Positions 33,601-44,342 of a DNA stretch of 64,000 nucleotides are shown one piece after another; position 1 is the first letter of the stretch; each line of letters starts with the position of its first letter. The DNA is taken from the NCBI GenBank assembly GCA_905250075.1, contig CAJNOP010000498.1:74524-138523 (forward strand). The letters are read 5' to 3'. The translations under genes and the position numbers were made by a program. The notes under the pieces are model-generated. The model saw only the letters and a list, made by a program, of their open reading frames with translations, made no database searches and was not told where the DNA came from. Source of the stretch: Rotaria sp. Silwood1 (lineage: Eukaryota; Rotifera; Eurotatoria; Philodinida; Philodinidae).

Positions 33601-36600
33601 TTAATTTTTCTTTTATTTTTTAAGGTTTCATCAAATAAAATGGTTGCAACATTTATTGCACTCTATGCATTAGGTAAAGCAAAACCTGAACATGTTCTAC
33701 CACATGTATCAACTATAGTTGAATATTTAAATATAAAATGTACATCATATAATGATAATGTTATTGTACAATATGTTGCTAAAATTCTTGAATTTACTGT
33801 ACCATTAATGAAATCAGCATCATCAAGTATAATTTATTCATTAGAAGGTAGTTTAACAAAATTATTACTCGTTAGTGGTCAATTAGTTATACATTCAAGT
33901 ATAGCTTGTTTAGCAGCTGCTATTCGTCTTTCAAAAAATGTTGCACTTGTTAAAGATGTTTTATTGAGATATCATTGTAAGTTTAAAACAAAAGTTTTTT
34001 TAATTTAATTTTTGCTTTTTTTTTTTATTCAGCATTTATTATTCAATGTCAATTAAAAATAATTGAAAATCCAAATGAAGAATTTAAAGGAAGTGCACAA
34101 TTGGCTAGATCAATTTATATATTAGGTGTTCTATGCAAATATTTTGATATAGAAAGAAGTGAATATGATGATCTTCAAGTAAGAAATTTTTTTTAAAATG
34201 AAACAATACAAATATATATATATATAAATTATTATAATCGGAAGTTTATATCTATTACTAATTCTAATCGAATTAGATTTCAGTATAGAAACAAAAAAAC
34301 CTTCATGAAATTTTAGAAGAGTTGTTGTTCGAGATCGACAAAATTTTAGATTTGAAATGAAATAATTTCCATTTTCGAATAAAGGACTTTTTATCTTAGA
34401 TTCTGTTTTTTTTGTTTTAATAAATTTCAAAAATATAAGGCTTCAATTTCATTTTATATTTAAAAATCAATGCATGGATAATTAGAGATCCTCAGGATAA
34501 GCTTTTTTTCATATCTTGAATCGAGAGTTGCCATCAAAATAGTATTACATTTAGAAATACATAGAGTAAGCTTTTTTCGGCGTACCACCGTTAATTTGCA
34601 AAGAAAAATATCGAAAAAAAAATTTGTATGACCTCTGTTGAAAGGTTAGTATTTTTTTTATACATTAAAAAAATGTGTCTTACTAGTCAATATCTTCTAA
34701 ATCACTTTTCGATCTTCCCAGATCGATGGCGCACGGTCGGAGTACCGGCCACCGTAATCATTGACCTGGATTTCTAAAGCCAAGTGCTTTCTTCAATTTC
34801 TGAAGAACGAACTTTTCATTGTATTAATTTTTACATCGCAAAAATTTGAATTATAATTTATTAAATTATATATATTTTTTTTAATTTAGTTTTCAGTTGA
34901 AGATATATTTCAATTATTTATGTTTTTTATTGAACGACCTGATTCCGTTATTAAATTAAAATCTCTTGTTGGTCTTGGTTTTTTTCTACAACGTTATGGA
35001 CAATATTTAATTGAAGATACTATTCGTCAATTATATAATACATATTTACTTGATCGTCGTCCATCAGCTGCTCAATTACGTTGTCAAGTATTAATTAATT
35101 TAGAAGAATATTTTCGTGATTGTATACGTCGTATGGCTGAACAAGATATTGATTATCTTCATTTACCAACAACAACAACAACAACAACAAATATAAATGA
35201 TGATGAAAATAGTAATGATGCTCATCAAATAACTGGTGCTAATCTTAAAGATACAACTGATATACATTCGGAAATGGCTAGTTCAATTGCTCAATGTTAT
35301 TTACGTATTGTATTAGATACATATTTAAGTGAAGATGAAATAATTCGTCAATGTGTACGTAAAGTAGTAACATGTATATTAGAACAAGGTCTTGTACATC
35401 CAGTTCAATTTATTCCATTTCTTATTGCTATGACAACTGATCGTGATATAAATATTCAACAAAGTGCTGAACAAAATTTACAAGATTTAGATAAAACAAA
35501 TCCAGGTATTATACAAACAAAAGTTATGCAAGGTTTTAAAATGAGTTATCAATTACAAAAATTACTTTCAATACAAAATAATAATCATCATCATCAATTA
35601 GTCGATCCACAATCAGATATTATTCGAGGTAAATAATTTTGATTATCGAGAAAAAATTTTTTAGACACAATAGAAATTATAAACCTTAAATCGTTTTTTT
35701 CAAAAGAGTGTCTACAAGGATTAATCTTAATCATTTTTGAAAATATTTAGCCAATGGTAGAAGAAAATTGATAATCTTGAGAAGATTTAGGTTGAACAAT
35801 AGTCATAGACGAAGATTCATGGAAAAAAAACTTGATTCATCTCAGAGACAAAGAATTTAACGTGTATTTTCATGTTTATTGAGAAAATAATGAATAATTA
35901 TCATCGGAGATGTTATGTATTAAGCCTTCTATACGAAATTGAGATGCGACCGCCACTACTTTTGGGTACCCCTAAGTAAATCTTGTTTTCATAAGACTTT
36001 GAAGGAACTAGAGTCAATTTACTGATAGACAACTACGCACCCATACTCAAATCCTCACCTAAGTATGATAGGTTACTGAATATTATGGTCCTTGGGATTA
36101 GTCGAAAGTATTTGTAAAATATTTTTTCTCACATACGATTTTGCAGAGTTTTTGACGGGCTACAACCTCATATATGTAGTATCTCCGATCATCTTGTCAG
36201 TGTGGGTATGGGTGCGTAGTCGTCTATCAGTAAATTGCCTCTAGTTCCTTCAAAGCCTTATGAAAACAGGATTTACTATATACCATTCGACGCACCTCAA
36301 AAAGCTCTACAACATGGTATATTCGGTTTTTCATTTCTGAATAGGTTACCTAATCCGATAAGGTTCTTTAAAACCGTTCTACGAACTTTTGGTTTACCCT
36401 AAGTATAATAAGCTCGTACTAACGTCAAGAACAACAGTCGAACGTTACAGCATCAAGAAGATCTCACATTTTAAACTTAATTATCATAGGAATACCCAAC
36501 GCTCTCGATGTGGGGAAGGGCTGGGGTGGGCTAGCCGCCCTCCTCCCCCCCCCCCCCCCCATTTTTGCAGTGTGTCTGCGAAAATTTGTAATACTGTCTG

Positions 36601-37894
36601 GCAAAAACGTGTAATATAGTCTGCGAAATTTAATTTTACGACTGCAGTCGACTGATCACACGATACTATTAGCGGTGAAAAATTTTTGTTGTGAGACAAT
36701 TTTTCCGAAGATTTTACTTAGCCCTAGAGAGGGTAGGGGTATCTTCGTCGCGCTACCCGCCCCCGGTCATCACTTTTAATGAAAAATCGGAAAGTTCCTA
36801 AAAAAATAAGTGGCTGTCTGGCAAAAGAAAAAAAAACTGTAGCCCCCCCCTCCCCCACTCTCAAAAACAATCGAGAGCCTTGGGAATACCATAGACAATG
36901 CTTCTATCAGATCATAGATCATGACAGACTTTGTTGATATACAATCATAGACTATCATGAAGAAAAATCTTCTAATAAAATCAACTTTCTGTGATTGATA
37001 TTTTAATCTCGTAAGAATTTTAATCCAATAGGTATGACAAAAGTTGCTGTAACATCAATGAGTAATCAACAATTACCATTTTGTTCGGTTAATCATTTTC
37101 TTTATTCATTAATTCGTTCATCACGTGTTTATCGTCGTGGTTTAATAACACAATTATTAAAAATGTTTGATAATGATTCTTCAAATACATTATCATCATC
37201 ATCATCATCATTAACACTTGAAGAACAATTATTTGTTGCTGATAATCTTGCTTATTTTCCATATCAAGTACAAGATGAACCATTATTTATTGTTGAACAA
37301 ATTGATTTATCCATAAGTGTTATTGGTTCAACACAATTACAACAATTTCGTGATTTATTAAAACAACATTTAGATTATATTGATGATGATGAAGGTATTG
37401 ATATGAATAAAATTGAAAATAAATTAAATAATGTATCAGAAATAATAATTGATGAATTAAATCAATGTTTACGTACAACAAAACCAACAATGTTATTATT
37501 ATTATTAAAATCATATCTTAAAGATGTTTATTATTTAAATGATACAAAAATAATTGAATATGATCATACTGAATCAACTAAAATAACTGATCGACCAATA
37601 TTAACAAGAAAAATAAATATTAAATTTGAACCAAAAATAATTCTTGATACAATTAAACCAATAAATATAAATGATCCATTACAAAAACGTAAACAAATAA
37701 TAAAAGAATTTGCTGATTTTAAACGTTATTTACTTGCATTTGATATGGATATTGAAGATACAATACAATCAATATCAGAATTATTACCAACATCATTATC
37801 AACATCAAAAGGAAAGAAAAAAGGTAGTAGTTCAAGTAAACGACGAAAAGTTATGATCGATTCTGATGATGACAGTGTTAATGATGATTTTTAA
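24631..37894 (+). CDS. NIPBL: NIPBL/SCC2 cohesin-loading factor
   Basis: Predicted 1843-aa HEAT-repeat protein that, with MAU2/SCC4, loads cohesin on chromatin and stimulates its ATPase. Exons: 24631-24679, 24737-24893, 25052-25137, 25199-25320, 26342-26432, 26500-26574, 27676-28572, 28635-28783, 29795-30445, 30518-30640, 31569-32184, 32517-32932, 33625-33976, 34033-34178, 34890-35628, 37032-37894. Signature blocks align in order with human NIPBL: EEDERTWRDLIFERLT, IVRLPTSKKSLR, GTKQGEDDYRIIFENF, RPEWPASEILL, SVREAAIDLIGRYIV, GVSVRKRVVKIFRDVC, LWFTPT, HPVQFIPFLIAM, NLAYFPYQVQDEPLFI. The C-tail is acidic/basic. It is about 960 residues shorter than human, nearly all missing before the HEAT core (core starts near residue 200). 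Introns 4, 6, 8, 10 and 15 carry palindromic elements; introns 11, 12 and 14 show nothing. The exact N-terminus is uncertain. AATAAA at 37917-37922. Confidence 0.94.
25691..26251. mobile_element. Foldback element in NIPBL intron 4
   Basis: Left arm about 25691-25905 and right arm about 26045-26250 are reverse complements with moderate divergence (CCTATTATCGGAATTT termini, TTATAACTTTTGAACGAAGAT block, CAATATTGTATA block). No coding capacity. Confidence 0.65.
27008..27628. mobile_element. hAT-like palindromic MITE with 8-bp TSD
   Basis: A 621-bp element in NIPBL intron 6. Ends read CAGTGACGTATCCAGGATTT inward on both sides, resembling common hAT termini. Direct 8-bp copies of AGTATGCG flank it exactly (27000-27007 and 27629-27636). 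The two arms (about 27008-27310 and 27320-27628) are almost perfect reverse complements with a very short loop. No transposase frame. The perfect duplication and matching arms point to a recent insertion. It ends only 47 bp before exon 7. Confidence 0.9.
28800..29485. mobile_element. Degenerate foldback element in NIPBL intron 8
   Basis: The inner arms are clear: 29010-29065 (ending TCTCGTGGCCCTTTTT) is mirrored at 29165-29220. Outer arms are weaker: the CCCCCGTCAAAAA and CATTCAAATGAC region at 28803-28845 is partly mirrored near 29395-29485. The element is probably old. Confidence 0.5.
31276..31393. mobile_element. 118-bp GC-rich TA-flanked MITE
   Basis: In NIPBL intron 10. Termini CAGTGTTTTATCCAG are exact inverted repeats flanked by TA on both sides (31274-31275 and 31394-31395), as in Tc1/mariner-type MITEs. 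The interior is GC-rich with G and C runs, unlike the host DNA. Confidence 0.75.
35941..36298. mobile_element. Foldback element in NIPBL intron 15 (a)
   Basis: Arms of about 130 bp (35941-36075 and 36165-36298) are reverse complements, sharing GAACTAGAG-x-CAATTTACTGATAGAC and CTACGCACCCATAC blocks. Non-coding. Confidence 0.65.
36488..36890. mobile_element. G/C-tract element in NIPBL intron 15 (b)
   Basis: Terminal inverted repeats of about 21 bp (GGAATACCCAACGCTCTCGAT, with the mirrored copy differing at a few sites) bound a 403-bp unit carrying long C tracts near both ends (about 36545-36560 and 36843-36855) and GTCTGGCAAAA repeated near both ends. Same general design as 54065-54271. Confidence 0.65.
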
Positions 37895-38396
37895 TCTCAT
37901 AATTTCTTAGACAAAAAATAAATGAATAATCATTCATATTGGTGTTTTGTTTTATATATTGAATTTATACCGATGTATTTGATGTTTAAGATTAATGTAG
38001 AATATTTACTCCTATTGTATTCTTGTTGTTTTCAATATAATTCATTTCTGTACAGAGAAAACGAAAATGTAGCTAGGTTTTTTTTTTTGTTGTTTTTTTT
38101 TCTCTTCATTCGATTAAACATTGAAAAATTTAATTTTTTCAATAATATGTGTTTAGACTCAAAATAACAAAAAACAAAGAAGAAAAAAAAATCATTTGTA
38201 ATTGTGTATTTATATTGATATTATGTCGGTTTGTTTTTTTTTTGTGTGTTTTTGCGAAAAAATTAATAAATAATTTAAAAAAAACAATGAGTTTAATTTT
38301 CATGATCATATTTTTTTGCATACGTTGTTTGTAGTCGAAAATTATTCATTGAAGTTTAATAATATAAATGACTGAATTGATAATGGTTCATCACTA

Positions 38397-39336
38397 GACA
38401 TCGGCGTGACCACTGTGACTGTCGTGAGTCACGGTCACGACAAATTTTCAAGGTAGCTGTAAGACAGTTATTTTTCAATTTTATGAGAGAATTAAATGTT
38501 ATAGTCAATATTCTTTCAATATGTATCAATATCTTTTTCTAATTATGCTAACTCAAAACGAAGAATACAATCTCAATAGCAGCAAAACATGCTCAGTGTT
38601 AATATACTTTTAACGGTCCGCGTAGAAATATTTTGGAAGAAAATGTACCAGAAAAACCATTATGATCTAGAATTATGCCATTTTCATAAATTTTCGACCT
38701 TTTTCACTTTTATCACGTGGCTTACTTGACGATTGACCATTTCTTCAATTGTTCTGATTTCGTTCATTTCCTTTTAGACTTTGACCAAGGAAAGTTTCAA
38801 GAACTTTAAAACTTTTCTCAAAGTAGTAAATTGATCAATTTTTTTCATACACAATCTTCTTCGTTTCTCCGCAAGAACCGATTTAAGGTTTTCTAATGTG
38901 TTCGACAGTAAAAATTTTCCATGGGTCTTCTATTATGTCTCTTTTTTTTACAGATTTTAAACTAAGAAGATTGTTCAGAAAGTCGAAGCAATTTTGAGGC
39001 TTTGAGAAGAAATTTTTAGGATTTTGAAAGTCTAGATAAAATGTTGAAAATACTCAATTAAAGTTTTCAGCTCAATACTCTAAAAGCTAAGCATATTATG
39101 GTGTAAATCCAATAATTGCACTTGTCATTTTTCGAAAAACTAAGTAACTGAATGAGGTCTTATATTAAGTCTCGCACATATTTTCTCCACGAGGGTCTTT
39201 AGTTATGGAAAGCCTTTTACTATAGGAATCTCTTATTGGGAGAGAAGGATATTCTATTTTGAATGAAAGAAAATAGCCTTTTCAATAGATTCTTGCGTGA
39301 CTACGGTGACCATAAAATATTGGTCACGCCGATGTC
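38397..39336. mobile_element. 940-bp TA-flanked inverted-repeat element
   Basis: Ends GACATCGGCGTGACC are inverted repeats flanked by TA (38395-38396 and 39337-39338). Subterminal similarity continues for about 45 bp. An internal TTTTCAGCTCAA segment with its following sequence also occurs in 50235-50864, so the two are probably one family. No protein encoded. Confidence 0.68.
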
Positions 39337-39367
39337 TATTCGTCACATGTTAATAACTATTGGCGTT

Positions 39368-39650
39368 TTCTATCTAATGCATTCTATAGCAAGATTTCGA
39401 AGAAAAAAAAACAGAGTCATCATAATATTCAGGCTTCAGAAGATTTTGTTGAAATTATTTTTAACAAAGCCATTGTAAAGAGCATAAATATTTGAAGAAA
39501 ATGTGATGATTTCTTACGTTTTTCAGAATTTTGTGCTGTTTAAAATGGCATTGTTGAAAAAAAGCTCTAACAAAGCCTTCTAAGGTTTGAAAACTACAGT
39601 TTTTATTGTTTTTTTCAGAAATTTTGTTATAGAATACATTAGATAGAAAA
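39368..39650. mobile_element. Small foldback element
   Basis: Arms of about 110 bp (39368-39478 and 39540-39650) are diverged reverse complements, beginning TTCTATCTAATG on one side and mirrored by CATTAGATAGAA on the other. It lies 30 bp beyond the preceding element, so the two may be nested or composite. Confidence 0.6.
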
Positions 39651-40901
39651 CTATATAATAAGCTGAATGTGCATCATCATCATTTATGAATATTATTCAT
39701 CATATGAAAGAAAAAGAACATTCATTAATATATTTTTATTTTTTTAATTAAATTATATCACGATAGTCTTGAAAAATTTATCAGAGATAATTAACATGAC
39801 AATCGAAATATCTCAGATTTATACATCAAGTAAATATTGTTTTTCTTTTTTGTCGCTCTGAAGTGCAGAGACAATTGAACTTATGCAAACACAAACAAAG
39901 GTACGAGTACATTTTTTAAGTACAACTAAAATGCTTTTAATTGTTGTTTTTTTGTGTTTTGTCCTATCGCCACTTCATTTATGATCTATATGAATGCATA
40001 GTGCATTAAGCAGGTCTTATAACTATGGACATGTTTGTTGTTCGTATAGAAAGCCTATAGAGTATGTTTCAAAAGAGCACTAAAGTGATTTCGTGACATA
40101 TTTTCAATAAATTTATTAGTAAAATGAATAGAAATACAAAGTTTTATTCAACGTGAAAGTTGCTCTTCTCCAGAAGAGAAAACATGAATAAGAGATTCAT
40201 TTTTCTGTTAGAATTCAATTTGATGTAAAAAAAAAAAAAAAAGATTGCATGAAATATTTTTCGTAATTATTTTCATATTACTGAATTCATTTTTTTTTTA
40301 AATGATATAATACATTTTTCTAACAAGAAATTTATTTATTAATTTAAAAAAGAAAAAAGAATAATGAGTAATCAAAAACTTATTTAATAAAATGTTCATT
40401 CATTTTTCAATCTCGTATAAGAGTCTATAGAAATCGAAAAACATTCAATTATAATCAGAATTTTATATAATTCAACATTCGTATTTAGAAGTTATGAGTC
40501 AATCTTTTCAAGGCGGAATAATTAAGTTTAGACGGAGAAAATTGACAACATTTTTTTTTGCGCATAAATTAAAGGTAAGATTGTTCTCTAAAATGTGATA
40601 TAAGAATTAAAAAACTGCAGAACAATTATTTCGAAATGGCTGAGCACTTTTTTTTGAAAATCCATGTTTCATAGAAATTAAGAAAATTGATACCAAATTT
40701 AATTTACAGACTTTTAAAAGACCATCATAAAACTGTTAAATCAGAGTTCTAATAACAATGTTGAATCTATATTAGGAAACAAAACATAATTCTGATTCAA
40801 ACTCAATGTTTTCAAATTTCTATAGATCTTTTTTTACGAGATTAAAAACTCAACGAATATTTCTTTAAATTACTTTTCGATTATCAATTACATTTTTATT
40901 T

Positions 40902-41882
40902 TCAAGGCAAATCTTCATATACATGATAAGTCATAGATGAAGTATAAGAGTTTCGTTGAGATAGTGGAATATTGTATAAGGCAGGTATTGTATTACATGA
41001 AGTTGATGATGGAATTGTTAACAATTCCTTCTGTTTATTTTTTTTTCTCAAGAAAAAAAGTATTACTAAACCAATAATAAGAATACATAGAAAACCAGCA
41101 AGCGCACCAAGTATAACAGCACTAACATTGACAATATGCGTATCTTTTTGTAGTATAGTCGTAGTTTCAAATAATGTTACTTCTGTTGAATCTATTATTA
41201 ATAAAGAAAATTGTTTTATTATTTCATTTCGTTGAATCAAAGAAAAAAGAATACCTAAACATGTTTCTCCACTATATCCATCAAGACATTGACATATTGT
41301 ACCATTTTTTATGCATTTACCATTACCTATCGTTTCACATATTAAACAGAAATTTAAACTACCTGAAAGAAAATATTTCAATATGATTTAAGTATATAAA
41401 TATAGAATCTTTGAATAACATAAATGATATTATAAATTATAGGTAGAATTGTTTTGTTTCAAGCATTGTGAGAATATGACAATTGCATATCTGAAATCCG
41501 TTTTTTTTTTTTTTGAAAAATTCGATTCCATTCGATGGACAGAAAATGATATTCTATAGCTTAAGGTCAATGATTGTCATTGGTGGTAATGATTTAAAAT
41601 AGTATTATTCTAGTAATTACTTAACAAATGTAATAAATCTGCTTATTTTACTATTGATGATAAAATTCACATAAGTATAAACATATCATCAAAAAAATGT
41701 TTATTGCTTTAATCTACAACCTCTAGATGAATATATTAATTTTAAAAACTTTTGATAGTATAACTATTCTTAACAAACAAAAACGTGAACTATTTAATTT
41801 AATAAATATAGTACAAAAACAAAAAAAAATACAAACACAAACCTGGCATTATTAGAAAAATTCGATGAAAAAAGAACATCAT
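40902..41882 (-). CDS. Small single-EGF transmembrane protein
   Basis: Predicted 145-aa type I membrane protein from minus-strand exons 41843-41882, 41255-41362 and 40902-41191. A short hydrophobic start (MMFFFHRIFLIMP) is followed by one EGF-like domain at residues 19-48 with spacing C-x2-C-x7-C-x6-C-x-C-x8-C, a short Ser/Thr stalk, a transmembrane helix (about 73-97) stopped by RKKNKQK, and a 45-residue tail containing several Tyr. The layout resembles membrane-anchored EGF-receptor ligands (TGF-alpha, Spitz, neuregulin types), but no specific orthology is claimed. The first Cys pair is unusually close, and the leader is short, so an upstream exon may be missing. The 63-nt intron 41192-41254 is itself an open in-frame segment. 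Intron 1 (41363-41842) shows nothing. Confidence 0.65.
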
Positions 41883-42979
41883 ACAACTTTTATTGATTTA
41901 TTTACTTTCTTTTTTTCTTCTCGGTTTCGATTTTTGGAGCCTTTAATTAACAAGAAGACCGATAAGAACAATGAATTTTATCGTATAACAATAACAAAGA
42001 AAAAGATGAAAAAATAGAACGTAACGGGAAAATGTATTTTCTCTCATATGAATAATTATTATAATGTAGGAAATATTTTTTATTTTCTAAATTGAAAAAT
42101 TCAATTCGAAATAAAGTTAGATGCACATCGGAGTCTGACTCAATATTCAGGACGAACAATTTAAAGTATTTTCTGAGGCAATTATGAAAATATTTTAATG
42201 TTTATGTAACTTTTTCATTTTAAAGATGTCTGCAAATCTTCGATATTTGAATAATCTATTCCAGTATATGGTGACTTGCCCTAGACAAATCTGCAGTTCT
42301 TTGCTTTTGACTTCTTTTATTTATTCATTAAAAAATGATCGTAAGCAAGATCAAACTCAAACATTTAATTTATGCTGTATGTTTAAATAAAATCGATACT
42401 ATTTTTGTATTCATTTCTATGACATGTTATTTACATATGATCTATATATATATCGTACAATAACTCAATAGATGATTTTTTTTTTCTGAGTGAACAAATA
42501 TTTGACTTTTTTTTTATTCTTGTGTTATTAAAAGAAAAATAACAATGCCAATGATCAAATTATCAATAGAAAAAAAAACAAAATTATTCGTTGATCATAT
42601 GATTTTAATGTCATAAAGGTTAAATTCTTATTACAATATTGTTTTGAATAAATTTTTTTTTTATTTACTCAGCAATGAATAAATTGGACTGTCTGAGTGT
42701 TAAGTTACAATGCTGATTGAAAATTATAAATATGATTAATAATTCACGACTAAGCGAAATTCTATAAAATGGAGACATTATTTTATTTCATTAGGACTTT
42801 AACAAAAAAAATGTTCGTAATAATAACTTACGAAAGTTATTGAATTAATTATTTATTTTGTTTATTAGAAAAAAAAAAATTTATTGAGATGAAGTCTTGA
42901 AATGCATATAATAAACTCCACCGCGCATGAAAATACGTTAATCATAATCTTCTTTTTTTTTTGGTGAAAAAAAGAAGAG
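41883..42979. other. AT-rich intergenic region
   Basis: Lies between the start of the EGF-type gene and the tRNA. Probably includes the promoter of the former. I see no further gene or repeat. Confidence 0.5.
42967..42973 (-). terminator. RNA polymerase III terminator of tRNA-Phe
   Basis: A run of seven T on the minus strand, 6 nt after the tRNA 3' end, fits a Pol III stop signal. Confidence 0.8.
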
Positions 42980-42990
42980 TGCCGTGACCC

Positions 42991-43047
<57 letters not shown>

Positions 43048-43052
43048 CCGGC
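42980..43052 (-). tRNA. tRNA-Phe (anticodon GAA)
   Basis: A 73-nt intronless tRNA on the minus strand. It has the A box TAGCTCAGTTGG, the B box GGTTCGATCC, an anticodon stem TCAGA/TCTGA around GAA (43017-43019), and a T arm CCTGG/CCGGG. It closely resembles animal tRNA-Phe. The acceptor stem GCCGGGA/TCACGGC has one G-A mismatch at pair 5:68, whereas typical animal tRNA-Phe is fully paired there. CCA is not encoded, as usual in eukaryotes. Confidence 0.96.
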
Positions 43053-44342
43053 GATATACAAATAACTTAAATTTACATCAGATAATAGAAAAGTTAAAAT
43101 ACAGCGATGTATGACTATCAACTGTCATGATTATTAATTAATATTTGATGACATTATTTTCTACATTCAATATTCACATATTTTATTATCTATCTGATTG
43201 ACTCATAAAAAAAACAACTAAAATTTGAATGATTTTTATAGTGTTTAATAGAAGATTATTTTGGCGAAGAACTTTCTTGAAAATAACTTGTAGAATTGTA
43301 ATGAATTAATTTTTTTTCAATAATTGATGTCGATTTTTATATAATATGATCGTGCACATAAGTAACTACAATCTATATTTATTCATTGAAAGACTAAAAG
43401 CAAAAAAAAACGAGACTCTTATCATTTGCTTCTTTTTTACAACTTATATTTATCAGTTTTATTTTATAACTAAGTCATTTTTTTCTTTTCAAATCAAGAT
43501 ACATTCTAATCTATTTATTGCAATAATAATTCAATCAAAATAATTTATAACATCTCATTAAAGTCATATAATCACAATGATTATAACATAGATAAATTAC
43601 ATCATCGTATCATTTATTAATAAATCTTATCTATTATTAAGTTCAAATAAAAATAATACATTCATATAATTATTATTATAAAAAAAAAAGTGTACCATTA
43701 TTTTTCTAAGATTAAAATAAAGTATGTCACTTGATCAATATGCATTTTCATCTACAGATAATACTGACTATCACATTAAAACTAAGAGAAAAAATAGTAA
43801 ATTACATATTTAGATACTACAAAATCTTCGATAGATAATCTCTTCGGATATACAATTAGTATATTCAAACTATGTCACATCGAATTGGCTTTAAGCAAAA
43901 ACATAAATCTGTTCTTAAATTATAAAAATTATCAAATCAAAATTAAACTAGCGCCATCTTAAATAATTCAAATATTTACTATAGAAAAAAATAAATTCTG
44001 ATTAAATTTCTAATGAAATATAATCTCAAAAAAAAAAGCAAAATATTTTTCATTAAATAAAAATTAAAATAATTGAAGTTTATTGCTTAGTTTCAACTAA
44101 GATAATGGAATTAAATTGACGAATCATTTCAATATTTTATCGAAACAAAGAACACCTTGAGAACAAAAGAATGAAAACGAAGACAAATAATTCTTTTTTT
44201 TTTTTTCTTTTCTTCTTCTATTTATTTTATTTCAGATCATAGAAATACATTTTGTAAATAGTTTCTCTTGAAATTTGAAATCTCTTTTTTTTTCTTTTGT
44301 CTTTGTTTCATCGTCTTTTTTTTTTGCTCTTCTCTATGAAAT
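43053..44342. other. AT-rich intergenic region upstream of CEP350
   Basis: Very AT-rich with poly-A and poly-T tracts. Presumably contains the CEP350 promoter and 5' UTR. No coding exon or repeat structure was recognised. Confidence 0.5.

Larger units (their letters stand above)
37895..40901. other. Intergenic region, NIPBL to EGF-type gene
   Basis: Holds the NIPBL 3' UTR and two palindromic elements (38397-39336 and 39368-39650). The remainder (39660-40900) is AT-rich with no supported gene. Confidence 0.6.

Noticed and set aside
36389-36958. Frames with Pro or Gly runs in NIPBL intron 15
   Set aside because: They come from C/G homopolymer tracts inside the 36488-36890 element.
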